Source: Wurfbainia villosa
Taxonomy: Eukaryota > Streptophyta > Magnoliopsida > Zingiberales > Zingiberaceae
Direction of reading: 5' to 3'
DNA: 64,000 nucleotides
Assembly: GCA_025175895.1 (NCBI GenBank)
Contig: CM046005.1
Location: 66,674,325-66,738,324 of the forward strand
The notes below the pieces were generated by a model. The model worked only from the letters and a program-made list of their open reading frames with translations, made no database searches and was not told the origin of the DNA. Shown one piece after another: positions 12,593-25,153 of the stretch (positions are counted from its first letter, which is position 1; each line of letters starts with the position of its first letter). A program made the translations under genes and the position numbers.

Positions 12593-13686
12593 TGTTGGAT
12601 CGAGTGGATCGCTAGAGGGGGGGTGAATAGCGATAGAAACTTTTTCGTTTGAATTCGTTTCAAGATACAAGTAAACGCAGCAGAAGATAAATGCAAAATA
12701 AATGATACAATAGAATTTTTACTTGGTTCATAGCCTTCGGCTACTACTCTAATGCCCTAGTGGTCCTTGACCATGCATAGAGGGAAAAGCACTAACGAAC
12801 TCCTCCTCGTTGAAGGTAGGAGTTAATCGAATACAAAAAACCACAAAAGATTGAGGTAGAGGGACACTCCCCCACTCCTCAAAGCTCCGAGACAATAATA
12901 TGAAAAGAGATAAGCTAAATTAAACTTATACTGACAAATAAGAAATGAAAACTCAAGCTTAGATCGTCAGAGTAGTAGCACTTCATCGTCGAAGAGTCGC
13001 AGCATTGCGGAGGCTTTAGGGAACTTAGAATTGATGAGAAAACCCTAGGAGAGGCCCTCCTTTTATAGCCTTTGAGTCCCTTCTCGAGAGGATCTTCAAC
13101 CAATCATATTTGAGCACCAATCTCTTTGAAATGAGGTGATAAGGCTTGACTCCTCGAAGCTCATCCTTGACCATCAATCGACTGATGACCATCATCAGTC
13201 GACTGATGGCAGCATCAGTCCTGTGTTGACCACGGGCAGTCGACTGATGGATGGTAGTCGAGTGCTCCAAGCTGTCAGTCGACTGATGCTAGCTGAAATC
13301 AAAAGTTAGCTTATCAAAAATATTATTTCGGCGGTCGTCGATAGTCCGATCTCGACCTAGACCATCCATGGGATGTCTTTGGTCGGATCTACGCTTAAGA
13401 CCATCCCCGTAAGGAGGATACGACCTCACCTATGCTCACACACACAAGCTTACCTCGATACTTACTTTGTCGCTCTTGCTTCCGGCCTTCCACTCGATTC
13501 CTTCGGCTCCCTCCGAAGTCACTCGATTGTCGCTCGACCACCGCGGCTTCCTCCGGGTGTCGCTAGCCTTCAACTCCAGCTTTAAAAATGTTCTACACAC
13601 TCGATTTATCTCGTGAAATAACAATATGAGCTATCGTTTGCTATAATCAAAACTTAGGTTCGACTTTGGTGCCTACTGCACCAACA
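12593..13686 (-). repeat. 3' LTR of element C
   Basis: 1094 bp. On the minus strand it starts TGTTGGTGCAGTAGGCACC and ends ...GATCCAACA. TATA box CTATAAAAGG (plus 13060-13069). CAGTCGACTG cluster at about 13175-13300, directly upstream of the TATA box in element orientation. ORFs called across it are shadows. Confidence 0.9.
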
Positions 13687-14673
13687 TTCTCCCCCTTTTT
13701 GTTCTATGGCAAACCCACATACAAAGTTAAGGAAATAATATGCATGAAGAATAATGATAAGCATGAGAATCAAGAATAATAAAGATTAAGTGGGAGTAGT
13801 AGAGATTTTCTTTCAAGTCTCACCCTTGAGGAAACCTCCCCCTTGACCGAGGGTGAGTCTTGAAAGAAGATCTTAATCCTCCCCCTTGATGGTTGCTATT
13901 TAGGAAGACTTTAAGTAATTAACAATTACTTAAAGTTGGCCTTAGTAAGAAAAATTTAAGTTAAGAAGACTTCTTAACTTGGCCCTTTCTCTCTTTTTAA
14001 AACAGCTAAGTAAACTTGGAAAAATAAAAGTTAAGCAAAAGAAAACATTTACTTAACTTTTGGCCATGAGAATAAGTATGAAGCCTTAAGTTAAGTTATA
14101 AAAAAAAATCAATCCCTTGCTTAACTTTTGTCCATGAGAATAAGTATGAAGTCTTAAGTTAAGTTATCAAAAAAAATTGATCCCTTAACTTTAGCCTTTT
14201 TCTCCCTCTTTTGCCATATATCGAAAAGAGTGTGGGGGGGTTTGAAAACAGAAATATAGGTATTAAGTTTAAGTTTCAAGTCCAAGCATGTTCTATATTA
14301 TTTTGAAAATAAAATACTGAAAATAAGCTCATCTATATAATATTCAACTCTTATTTGACTTGATTGATATAAAGGATCAACAAGTCCTAGTCAGAGTTGG
14401 TTAATATATATGATTATACTCCGTGGTTCATGGCGATGCACTAGCTCTACATCTGGAACCAGGAGTAAGGTCCTAACATCTCACGCCCATCTACGTGGCT
14501 AAGTACACACACACATTAGTCCTATGTGTTGTGAGATGTATTGGCTCCTTAAATCTATAGGTGCATGATATCTAAGGTATGTCCTATGCTAGTTCCATGG
14601 GAAAAAAAAGTAAAAATAGTAATAAGAAGATATAATTTGTAAATTCCTATTCTACTACGCACATGCCCAATTT
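13687..14673 (-). other. Element C 3' untranslated region
   Basis: No coding. The purine tract (AAAAAGGGGGAGAA on the minus strand, 13687-13700) next to the LTR is the likely plus-strand primer. Near 13985-14200 a segment with TTAAGTTAAG motifs is partly duplicated (GGCCATGAGAATAAGTATGA at about 14063 and a near copy at about 14121). Confidence 0.65.
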
Positions 14674-16827
14674 TCATCTTAATAGACTGAATTTAGCTTC
14701 AGGTAGGGGTTTAGTAAATAGGTCTGCCAAGTTGGACTTTGATTTGACGTATTCGAGTTGTATGACTCCATTGGCCACATGTTCTCGAATGAAATGGTGT
14801 TTGACCTCTATATGTTTGGTCCTAGAATGACATATTGGATTTTTAGCAAGGTTAATTGAACTAATATTATCTACGTGATTTTTAGTGTTTGTAAAGTCTA
14901 ACTTAAAATCTCGAAGAGTGTGCTTCATCCAAAGAAGCTAAGTGACACACTCACCCATCATGATGTATTCGGCTTCGGTGGTAGATAAGACAACACAGTG
15001 TTGCTTCCTACTGCACCAACTCACTAGACTCGAGCCGAGAAGTTGACAACAACCACTCGTACTCTTTCTATCGAGCTTACTACTGGCATAGTCCGAGTCG
15101 GAGTAACCGGTTAGTTCGAACTTGGTAGACCTAGGGTACCAAATACCGACATTAAGTGTACCCTTTAGATACCTAAGGATACGCTTGACTAGAGTTAGGT
15201 GAGACTCCTTGGCACAGGTTTGGAACCTTCCACACATACTTACTGCAAATAAGATATCAGATCGGCTTGCAGTTAAGTAAAGGAGACTCTCTATCACGCT
15301 CTTATAGTATTTTAAGTCAATTGAATTTCCGATTACATCTTCTTCTATATTTACATTCATTGCCACTGGGGTATTAATAATTTTAGCGTCTTGCATTCCA
15401 AAGCGTTTAATTAATTCCCTAGTATATTTGTGTTGGTGTAGGTATATTCCATCTTTAGTTTGTTTAATTTGTAGACCTAAGAAGAAACTCAACTCACCTA
15501 CAAAATTTATTTCAAATTCACTTTCCATAAGTAAAATGAATTTGTTTAGTAGGATAGAGTTGGTGGTTCCGAAGATGATATCATCTACGTAGATTTGGGC
15601 TATGAATATGTCTTTGCCTATGGTTTTTACGAAAAGGGTTGGGTCAACTAAACCTTGGTTAAATCCTTTGAACTTAGGATAAACCGAAAGCCTCTCGTAC
15701 CAAGCTCGAGGAGCTTGTTTGAGCCCATAGAGAGCTTTCTTTAATCTAAGGACATGGTCGGGTTTATCTAGACTTTCGAAATTGGGGGGTTGGCTGACAT
15801 AAACCTCTTCCTTAATATATCTATTTAAGAATGCTGACTTTACATCCATTTGAAACAACTTAAATCCTCGATGTGAAGCATATGCTAATAACATTTGGAT
15901 GGACTCTAACCTAGCTACTGGGGCATAGGTCTCGTTGTAATCTAAGCCTTCGACTTGACTATGCCCTTTAGCAACTAATCTAGCTTTATTTCTTACTACT
16001 TCACCTTTATCATCAGGTTTATTTCTAAACACCCACCTTGTTCCAATGATTGTTTTATCTTTAGGTGGTGGTAGTAATTCCCATACTTCGTTCCTAGTGA
16101 ATTGAGCCAGCTCTTCTTGCATTGCAATAATCCAATCGGGATCAAGAAGAGCTTGGTCAATAGTTTTGGGTTCAATTTTGGAAATCAAGAAGATTTGACT
16201 AAGATTCCGGTATGATGCTCTAGTTCGAACTCCTAGGCTTTGATCACCTATCACTTGGTCGATAGGATGATTCATTTGAGTCCTACTTTGATTTGGGTTA
16301 GAGTCATCTATCACTGTGTCAATAGGATGACTAGTTTGTGTCCTAGTTTGATTTAAGTTAGAGTCATCTATCACTTGGTCGATAGAATGACTTGGTTGAC
16401 TTAGGTTTGGATTAATACTAGACTTGATCTCCGGATCGGAGTTGAGTCTGGTATGAATCGGCTCGCTAATTGGGGTTGCCAGGGGTTTTGTCGGTTTGTG
16501 TCCTTCATCAAACACTACATTGATAGTCTCCTCGACTCTAAGGGTGTCATGGTTATATACTCTATAAGCTCTACTCGTAGTCGAGTATCCTAGAAAGATT
16601 CTAGTTGAGGTTTTGGATGTAAATTTCCCTAGGTAATCCTTAGTGTTTAGGATATGTACCTTACACCCAAATATCCTAAAGTACTTGATATTAGGTATTT
16701 TATCGTGATAAATCTCGTACGAGGTCGTAAGGTACCTCTTTACCATAAGGATCTTATTTTGGACATAGCACGCCGTACTAACGGCTTCTGCCCAAAACCT
16801 ATCAGGTAGGTTATACTCGTTTAACAT
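14674..16827 (-). pseudogene. pol: Element C pol: integrase end, RT and RNase H
   Basis: One frame of about 717 codons interrupted by a single TAG near 14935. From the N-side: integrase C-terminal region (MLNEYNLPDRFWAEAVSTAC, residues 1-70, and GIF/ FLGYST-type motif near 90-100); a variable linker with three near-repeats of HPID-VIDDSNPNQ type (about 145-195); and RT from WIIAMQEEL (about 232), with KSAFLN near 330 and catalytic YVDD at residues 413-416 (plus 15580-15591). RNase H follows with GYSDSDYASS and STTEAEYIM close to the TAG, then the tail 14674-14928 ending FTKPLPEAKFSLLR. Typical SIRE/Maximus sequence. The stop would truncate RNase H. Confidence 0.9.
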
Positions 16828-17760
16828 TGTCCTAGCAGCTTCTTATAGGGATCTATTTTTATGTTCTACCAGGCCATTCTGTTGTAGAGTTCTAGGGCAT
16901 GAGAACTCATGGTGCTATCTATTTAGGTTACAGAATTCTATAAACTTGTGGTTCTCAAATTCACCACCATGATCACTCCTAAGTCTTTTGATTTTAAGGT
17001 TTTGTTGATTTTCTATTAGTTTAAATAGGTTGATTAATTGATCTAGGGTATCACTTTTGTGTTTGATGAACCTAACCCAAGTAAATCTAGAATAGTCGTC
17101 AATTATGACTAAGCAGAATTAACTTCCATTAAGTGACTTAGCTCCGTGTGAATCAAATAGATCCATGTGTAGGAGCTCAAGAACACTTTTTGTTCGTTCT
17201 TGATTAGTCAGTTGATGTTGTGTCCTAGATTATTTACCTTGTTGACAAGCATTACATATTTTATTATCCAAGTTATTGAGGTTAGGCAAACCTCTAACTA
17301 AGTCACTCTGACTTATCTTGTGGATGAGTCTTGGGTGTGAGTGACCGAGTCGTCGGTGCCACAACCAAGATTCCTCTTGCCATGTCATAAGACACTTGGT
17401 TGAGGAGTTGGTTAAATTAATAGTATAAATATTGTTATTTCTGGTTCCTTTAAGAATTGTTTTAGAAGTTTCAATTATATTAATTACGCATTCATTTTCT
17501 AGAAATATGACCTTATAGTTATTATCACACAATTGGCTTACACTAAGTAAATTATATTGAAAATTTTCTACCAATAAGACATTTTGAATAATAAAGTTAG
17601 AGTTGAGCTCAATATCACCTAATCCGATGATTTTGAGCTTGTCGTTGTTTCCGAAGGCTACTGATCCTTGTTGTTTGAATCAAAGCTTCGAAAACTTGAG
17701 TTGATCCCTGGTCATGTGTTGGGAGCAACCACTGTCCAACATCCATTGATCCTACACGCA
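16828..17760 (-). pseudogene. pol: Element C pol: protease and integrase core, broken
   Basis: Upstream part of the same polyprotein. The aspartic protease motif (DSGCS, then HMT) is readable at about 17700-17760. GAG-pre-integrase is at 17230-17574 (WLWHRRLGHSH and CNACQQGK, the His-Cys zinc ligands). The integrase core holds HMDLF, IIDDYSRFTW and the QQNGLVEHKN glutamate region (17229 down to 16830). Stops occur just after CNACQQGK (17227-17229), near 17118, 16920 and 16840. A frame change lies near 17680. The family and domain order are clear; the enzyme is not functional. Confidence 0.85.
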
Positions 17761-18486
17761 AGGTAGTTGGATCGGATATTGGAATTATTAAAAGTTGGTT
17801 GAAAATTATTAACCTAAATCATCTCACCCATGCCTATATGATCAAGCATGTTAACCTTATATATTTTTGTAAGATGACTTCCAATTTTACTTGATTTAAA
17901 TTTAATGATTTGAACACTTGTCAACCTTGCGTTAGATTCAGATTTGACCTTAGGATCATCAAGTCACCTTTTCAAGATCATGACTTTCAGGTCGTGGCGA
18001 GGCACAGAGGCCTTCTTTGATCGGAAAAATGATCACTTCCTTAGACAAAGCCTTTTTCAAGAAAATAGAGACTTGACTCACCTAAGACCACTTCCTGGTC
18101 TAACTAGTCTAGGATACGGTGAGATAGCTTCAGCTAGTTCCACTCGGTCAAGTGCATCGAACTAGATACGCCTTATCTAGCCCGAATACACAAGACTCCG
18201 CTTTCCTAGCATACTATCATCTCACCGCATTCTGGTACTATGTTACCAAGTATTGACGAGTTATAGTCCTATCTAACCATTATAAAAATCAAAATAAATA
18301 AAGAACCAAAGCATGCAATTTCTAAGTTAAAGCACAAACAAGTTTTGTACTGGCTCCCCCTAGACCATTGAATCGGTTCGGCCTCTCTACATAGTGGATT
18401 TGGTCCTTGGGAACCCAGTACTGGTTCGATCCTAAGTTTGAAACCAAGGCAGTCTTAGGGACCCATGCTTGGACACATTTTTTATG
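17761..18486 (-). pseudogene. Element C gag-protease linker, decayed
   Basis: Low-complexity remains between gag and protease. On the minus strand, around 18390-18470, two WVPK-type motifs characteristic of the end of these Gag proteins can be read (AWVPK and NQYWVPKD) behind a stop at about 18487. The plus ORFs 17944-18165 and 18407-18643 are shadows. Confidence 0.5.
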
Positions 18487-19424
18487 TCAACTTACAATCG
18501 ACATATACGACTTGTTGGTCGTATTTGAGCTAAACCCTAGTTCGGCCTTGTTGTACACGGCCCTTTGCGATCCAAGTAGGAGGTCAAGTCCTTTGGATCC
18601 CAAAGTAAACCTTTCCAACGTGTTCCTAAGATCTTCAACTTGACTCTTCAAGAGTGAGTTCTCAACTTCGAGCTTTTCAACCCGAGTTGAGTCCTCCTCT
18701 CGAACTCGACTAGTCGAAGAGGTTAGGGAGACCTTGTGTTTGAGAAGTTTAACCTCCTCAACCAGGGTCTCGACCTTGGACTTGGACTTATTTAATTTCC
18801 TAGTTAAGAATTTAATTGCACTATAAAGCGTACTAATAAGGGATCGACTTACCTTGAGTGTATCTTTTGAACCGGATGCGGATCTGTGGCTTGTCTTGAA
18901 TAGAGCTTCGCAGTCCGATTCGTCTTCGGTTTCAGATTCGTGTTCCAGTTCCAACTCCGTCTCTGATTCAACCGGTTTAGCCATGAAGATGCGATCATCG
19001 TCTTCTTCCTTAGACGCTTCTTCCCATGTAGCGTTGAGTGCCTTTTTGTGTTTCGGTGCTTTGTTCTTGAGCTTCGGACATTCGGACTTGATATGTCCAA
19101 ACTTGTTGCATTCGTAACACCTAACATTAGAACTTTTAGGCTTACCTTCGTTGGGTCAAGTGACGGTTCACTTTCATCCCTTGACCATCCTCCGAACTAG
19201 GTTGACTAGTTCGGCCTCTATTTCGGGGTCAACCTCCGAATCGGACTCATCTTCTTCCTCCTTCGGGGGTGGCTTGCTCGCGGTTTTCTTCTTCGAACCT
19301 GCAAACAGTGCTATACCCTTCTCGAGTTCCAAGTTAGACTGTTCATGGAGTTTGAAATCCGAAAACAACTCATCTAACCTAAGTTTTGAAAGATCCTTGG
19401 AGACCTTGTAGGCATCAACCATGG
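18487..19424 (-). pseudogene. gag: Element C gag, 3' part
   Basis: C-terminal half of Gag, separated from its N-terminal half by element D. From 19424 downward: end of the UBN2-type capsid region (DAYKVSKDLSKLRLDELFSD); an acidic EEEDESDSE linker; one zinc knuckle CYECNKFGHIKSEC (19075-19120); a second acidic stretch (18910-18980); and a long coiled coil (about 18600-18720, VEKLEVENSLLKSQVEDL). At least one frame change lies between 19174 and 19127. A nucleic-acid-binding structural protein by family. Confidence 0.85.
19420..19424. repeat. target-site duplication of element D (left)
   Basis: CATGG, matched by CATGG at 29146-29150; both fall in the gag of element C. Confidence 0.92.
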
Positions 19425-20233
19425 TATAGGAGATTTGAGGCCGCTAGAGGGGGGTGAATAGCATCGCGTGATCGTACGATGATGGAATTCTTTCGCGTTT
19501 GATCATCTACAATCTTGTTAGCACAGCGGAATAGTAATAACAAATAAATATAACAAGATACACAATCACAACACGGTCATATAACGTGGTTCGGAACCGA
19601 ATGGTTCCTACTCCACGGATTAAGCTCTAAAGAGCTCTAGTGATGCACACGCACTCACTAATCACAAATAACTCTTTATCGACACAAGTCGGAGGTGGAG
19701 AAACCTCGTACAAGGAATACACTAAGTAATACAAAAGATACAAGCTAATACAAGTAAGAAATACAATGCAAGTAAAGAAAAACACTTTACAAGAGCACTT
19801 TGGTTGCTTGATCTTTGGTTTCCTTGGACTAGCCTTGAAGGACTGGAAGAGCACCAATAATTCCCCTTCAAATCGCCCAAGAAAACCGCTCTTTGAGCCT
19901 TCCACGAACAGCTACTTTTATCCTCCATCGGTGGATTTACGCACCGATTGCCATAAGTCACGATCACCAACACCTGTCGTGAGACAATGGCTCAATCCAC
20001 GTTGGACAAGTTCTAACGGTACTCTCACCAGTCGACTGCCAACATTGGCGGCCGATGCAATGCCGTAGTCAAGCGCCCGATCGGCTCACACGGAACATTC
20101 TGTCTTTCGCAACTCAATGGCGGTCATTGCTCCAAAGAGTCATTGCGAGCAATTTTAGCTCTTAAACGGCAGTCGAACTCAAGTCGACTCACAGCAGTCG
20201 AACCGGCCATAATGTCAGTCGACTTCTACTAGC

Positions 20234-22159
20234 TGCCATTTTGTTGTATTATTTTGGTCCTTAATATCACTATTTTTTATCCTCTCGAGTGATTTATTAT
20301 TGATTATTATCATGTTTTATGAGTTGGATATATTTTTGGACCTTATTGCAAATTCTCCTAATTCATAGACTTATATGTAAATTTTATCTTTGTTTGTAGG
20401 AGATCGAGATGAGTAACTGAACTAGACTCAAGTTGGATTAAATATGGCTTCATCTGGGCTCATAATGGACATTTCAAAAGGATTTAATCTGAGCCCTTCA
20501 TCGAGATCAGAAGGCAAATTAAATCAAGGGTTCAGATCTGAGCATTATGGACCGTCCGAGGAAAGTGATTGATTTTGAGCCATCCATCTGGATCTGGAGC
20601 GATCCGGCCCGTACATTAAGATCTACATGTCTTGGCCATTCATCCGGACCGTTGGATCATGATTATACCTTCAGACGGATCAGATCCGTCCATTGCAAAT
20701 CAGATTGATTTCAGCCGTTGGATGGAGCAGCCTAAATAAGCAGTTAATATATCCATCAAACCCTATCTTGTTTGGACGGCTGGGATCATATGAGGCTCAG
20801 ATCGGATGGCTAAGGTTTTTCATTTAATAAAACCTACCTTCTCAAATCGAAACAGAGAAGCGCAGAATCCTTTCGAGCGAGCGGCCGTCTTCTTCCTCTC
20901 GCGGAAGGCGGCGGCCAGCGACTACGCGGTGGCAGCGGTCCAAACACTCCACTCCGGCGACCTTCCCTCCGACAGCCGGCGATGATCCCAAGCGAGCCTC
21001 GGCGGACGATTAGATGTCGTGATTCGGACAGTTAATCGGAAGACGGGCGAGCGCGGGATTCCGGTGAGTACACCCTTCACCGGCGTTCACTCCATTCCGG
21101 CGGCTGGGATAGGCCTTTCCATCTCGCCGGAGCCACCCACAAGCTGCGCCGGTTTAGGACAGCGCCATCTCCACCGGTGAAGGCCCATTTCACTGTCCGG
21201 TGACTCCACATTCTTAGGAATGGTGATCGCGTTCGCCTCTGTCGTCCTCCTGCTGCGTTGATTGGGCAGCATTCCATTCAGGAGAGGTTGTTGTTCGGTT
21301 TATTCTGTTTTATTTGGATCAATATGCGTGTTTGTTTGTGTGTTGAACACCTAATTAGTTGGGATTTTGTGTTAGTTACGTTCTGTTAATTATTCCTGTT
21401 AGATTATGCATTTGTTAGTAGTTGATTAGGTTTGTTCCTGTTACGTGTTTGTTTGTTTATGTGCAATGTTATTTCTATAGGTTTGGTTGTTTCTTAGTTG
21501 TTTAATTTTGTTCGTTATTTAGTTGTAGGTTAGTTTAATTTCTTGTTGCTGATGTACTAACCCCATCCATTAAAATTGTCCAATTAATGCATCGTATAGC
21601 GACAGTATGGTGTTTTGGTTGGAGTGCTTTCATTATTAGGTTAGATTTCCATTAAATTCGACCAGTTGTCGTATAGTGACAGTGCGGCGCCTGGTTGAAT
21701 TGCTTTCATTTATTGCATTTAGTTTATCTTTTCAGTGATTGTTTGATCACTGTGTCGTATAGTGACAGTGCGGTACTTGGTTAAATTGTTCACCTTTGTT
21801 TCATGATCATTGTACTGTATAGTGACAGTGCGGTGCGTGATTACTTACTTTTGCGCATTAGGATAGTTGCTTGTTACTTTTTGCATTTGTTCTTGCATTA
21901 GGTTAGTTTCCCGGGAATTAATAATTGGTAGTTAGGTTTACTTTTTGCATGTTTAATTCTCATGTTTGTTTTTTATTTTGCATTTTAAGTGTTTTGATAA
22001 TTATAAAAAACCCCAGTATTTACTTCTGTTTAAAAACAAACGTCCAGCCATTAGGTTCGTTGGGAGATGACCCGAGTCAGTCCTATACTGCATTAGTGTA
22101 GTTAGGGGGTTCGGTAAATAATTTGGGAACGGTATTGTGACATAATAACCGCTCTATCA
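20234..22159 (+). mobile_element. Ty3/gypsy-like solo LTR inside LTR of D
   Basis: About 1.93 kb present in the 3' LTR of D and absent from its 5' LTR. The right end is sharp: ...CCGCTCTATCA at 22159, preceded by GTTGGGAGATGACCCGAGT and TCCTATACTGCA, the pattern I associate with Athila/Tat-type Ty3/gypsy LTR ends. The left end is uncertain between 20225 and 20242. A clean target-site duplication is not evident, although TCGACT (left) and TCAACT (right) flank the interval. It contains a GC-rich block (20860-21290) and four tandem segments (21593-21830). No internal coding region, hence solo LTR. Confidence 0.6.
21593..21835 (+). repeat. four spaced repeats GTATAGTGACAGTGCGG
   Basis: Copies begin at 21593, 21670, 21756 and 21815, each a variant of CGTATAGTGACAGTGCGGTG followed by a TGGTTGAATTGCTTTCATT-like tail. 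Spacing 77, 86 and 59 bases. They lie inside the putative gypsy LTR. Confidence 0.8.
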
Positions 22160-22366
22160 ACTGCCAACCTCAAGGATGAGGTTTTAACCCAAGTTATGGT
22201 GTCCCCATACTTGCTAGACCACCCTTAGCCTGGACCTAAGCCTTCTAGTCACCTCCATCAGCCTTACGCCTCTCGGATCCCTCCAAGTCATCCATGACTT
22301 GTTCATCCATCGTGCTAGCCTTCAGGTGCTTCCATCGGCTATGTCATGCTAATGGTGTCTACACCG

Positions 22367-22661
22367 CCAAGGCACATTGGACTTACGCCGCCAAGACTCC
22401 GCTTAGACTTTACGTCGCCAATATCAAATCCCTTGGACTTCTCAAATGCCAAGACTCAAGCTTGGACTTTCCATGCCAAGCCCCATGCTTGGACTTTCCC
22501 TTGCCAACCCATGTTGGACTTTCCATGCCAAGCCCCATGCTTGGACTTTCCCTTGTCCAAGTACTCAAGACTTGGACTTCCCAAATGCCAAGTGTCCCAC
22601 TTGGACTTTCCATGCCAAGTACCCATGACTTGGACTTTACCTTGCCAAGACCCATTCTTGG
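22367..22661 (-). repeat. hairpin-unit array in 3' LTR of D
   Basis: About eleven units of 24-30 bases, each with short complementary arms: CCAAG/CTTGG, CCAAC/GTTGG, CCAAGTG/CACTTGG, CCAAGT/ACTTGG, joined by GGACTTTCC-like links. The ORFs 22294-22870 are readings of this array. Confidence 0.85.
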
Positions 22662-24042
22662 ACTTTTCCATAATCACATGGTCAATCCCTAGTCAACCAT
22701 CAAAGACTCCCTCGAGTCAAACTCGAGTCTGGTCAATTATAACCTGGGTCGATTGTATAAACAATCTCCCCAAAACATTAACCGACATCAATGTCAAACA
22801 TCAATGTCAAACATACTATGTCAAACATCAAAACATCACTCGAGTCAAACTCGAGTCTGGTCAATCGTGACCTGGGCCGATTGCACTAACAATCTCCCCC
22901 TTTTTGATGTTTGACAAAACAAACCTTGATTAGGCCCCTAACTCAAATTTCCTTACCAATTATCCCAAATTGGTAATCCCAAACATTCTCCAAAACTTCT
23001 CCCCCTTTTTGACTAACATCGAAAAGGTTATCTCTCTAAGGAGGTCAATGTCTCATGTCCCAATGAGATCTTACAATCTCCCCCTTGATCCAAAAATACC
23101 TAAGATGCCTACCATTTTCCTAGTGATAAGTCCCATATCACTCAAGAGAGGCAATCCTATACTTTCTCCCAATTTCCAAATTGGGTTTCTCAATATCCCA
23201 CCAATTTTCCCAATTGATGATACTTTCCCAATAACTTCTCCCCCATCAAGAAGAGAAACACATCCATCATCCCAAGATGGATAACTCCCCCTAAAGGTTT
23301 GCTCCCCCTTGACCATTGCACCAACAATGTCCTTGGGAAATCCCTAAGCCAATAGAAACTCTAAACCATTAAAATTATGGCTCAAAGTTCAAACATGAAC
23401 TCTCCCCACCTTAAATTTGATACATTACCCTAACACCTCTCCTAATTCATATCCAATAGATTTTTACCCTCTCTAATGCTTCCCAAAGCATATCCTAGGG
23501 TTAGGAGTGATTAGGAACCTTTACCATAGCTGAACACGGGCTAAACAACCTTGTTTTTCCCGAATAACAGCGATCGACTACTTACGAATGTCGATCATTG
23601 CCACTCATCGATCGTCATTGCCACCAAGAGCGATCGATAATCAAATTCTCGAATTTCAGCTATCAGAAATGAATTTTGAAAAGTCATAAGTAATTATACG
23701 TATATCAAAAAATTACAAAATTTGATACGTATATTACTTATAGTCAATACAATGGGTGAAAAATATTTGAAAATTATTTTACCCATAAAATATCGAAATT
23801 GATACAAAAATCAAAAGTGAAGAAAAACTTCAAAGTTTTAGCTCACTTTGTATCAATCTCATCAATGGTGATTGCTATCAAAAGATAGGCTTCACCAAGG
23901 TTTTCTAAAAGAATTTTAAATTGTTTTTGAAAACCTATATTGAATCATATCCCTTGGGCTCTATGTACATGACTTGTACACAAGCTTTCCCAAAGATCCA
24001 CCATTGAAATTAGATGAGTTTTAGTTCATCTAGATGCAAAAA

Positions 24043-24047
24043 GTATG
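24043..24047. repeat. target-site duplication of solo LTR (left)
   Basis: GTATG, matched by GTATG at 25154-25158. Confidence 0.9.
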
Positions 24048-25153
24048 TGTTGGTGCAGTGGACACCTAAGTCGAACCTAAGTTTTGATTATAGCAAACGA
24101 TACAAAGTTAAGCTTATGTTGTTATCTCACGAGCTGAATCGAGTGTGCAGAAGATTGCTATAGCTGGAGCTGAAGGCTAGCGACACCCGGAGGAAGCCGC
24201 GGTGGTCGGGCGACACTCGCGTGACTTCGGAGGGAGCTGAAGGAATCGAGTGGAAGGCCGGAAGCAAAAGCGACACGTAAGTATCGAGGTAAGCTCGTGT
24301 GTGCGAGCGTAAGTGAGGTCGTATCCTCTTTACGGGGATAATCTTAAGCGTAGATCCGACCAAAGACATCTTATAGATGGTCTAGGTCGAGATCGGATGG
24401 TCGACGACCGTCAAAATTATGTTTTTGTCGAGCTAACTTTGACTTGCAGCAAGCATCGATCATTGCCGGCTTGGAGGACTCATTGCTGTCAATCGATCGG
24501 CTGAAAGGTCGACACTCGATCGATCGCCATCGATCGTGATGATGGCCATCAGTCGACTGATGGTCAATGATTAGATTCGAGGAATCAAGGCTTATCACCA
24601 AATTTCAAGGGGAGTTGTGCTCAAATTTGATTGGCTAGGGTTCCTCTCGAAAAGGGGCTCAAAGGCTATAAAAGGAGGGTCAACCCTAGGGTTTCTACAA
24701 CAATTCTAAGCTTCCAAAAAGTCTCCAAAAGCTACCAGGCAACAACGTGCTTCTTCTTCTCCGACGTCTAGGTTTCATTTCCTTTATTTTTGTACGTCGG
24801 TTTTAATTTTAGTGTCGTTGCTCATTTACATTCTTCGAAGCTATTTTTCTATCGTAACGAGGAGAGGGGGAGTGTCCCTCTACCTCAAGTTTTTTTTGTA
24901 TCGATTAACTCCTACCTCCAACGAGGAGGAGTTTGTTTAGTGATTTGCCCTCCGTGCATGGTCAAGGACCACTAGGGCCTTGGAGTAGTAGCCTTCGGCT
25001 ACGAACCAAGTAAATATCTTGTTTCTATTGTCTTCTTTACTTTTTGTTTTGCTTATCTTTCCGCTGCGTATATTTGTCTTGAAATGAATTCGAAAAAGTT
25101 TTTTCTTTCGCTATTCACCCCCCCCCCCTCTAGCGAACCGCATTGATCCAACA
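24048..25153 (+). mobile_element. solo LTR of the element C family
   Basis: 1106 bp, starts TGTTGGTGCAGTGGACACC and ends ...GATCCAACA, with perfect GTATG duplications. It is the reverse orientation of, and clearly homologous to, the LTRs of element C (12593-13686). It has a TATA box CTATAAAAGG (24666-24675), a CGATC-rich palindrome cluster 24440-24575, and a C-run in TTCACCCCCCCCCCTCTAGC (25115-25135). No internal region. Confidence 0.92.

Larger units (their letters stand above)
19425..22891 (-). repeat. 3' LTR of element D, interrupted
   Basis: The LTR sequence is 19425-20233 plus about 22160-22891, matching the 1.55-kb 5' LTR at 27601-29145. Its outer end is TATAGGAG where the 5' copy has TGTAGGAG. 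TATA-like GGATAAAAG on the minus strand is at about 19915-19923. A strongly altered palindrome cluster lies at 19935-20225. Hairpin-unit array at 22367-22661. Confidence 0.88.

Noticed and set aside
12300..13300. CRISPR-like appearance of regularly spaced palindromes
   Set aside because: The repeats are only 10 bp, degenerate, unevenly spaced, lie in plant LTR U3 regions and have no cas genes.
21077..21277. GC-rich minus ORFs inside the gypsy-like LTR
   Set aside because: Two frames overlap, no domain is recognisable, and the region is explained as LTR sequence.
22294..22870. Overlapping ORFs encoding repetitive Leu/Pro/Trp-rich peptides (also at 4247-5135, 28575-29125, 44193-44606, 49223-49642)
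   Set aside because: They are open in several frames on both strands because the hairpin-unit array is tandemly repeated and lacks stops; they lie inside LTRs.
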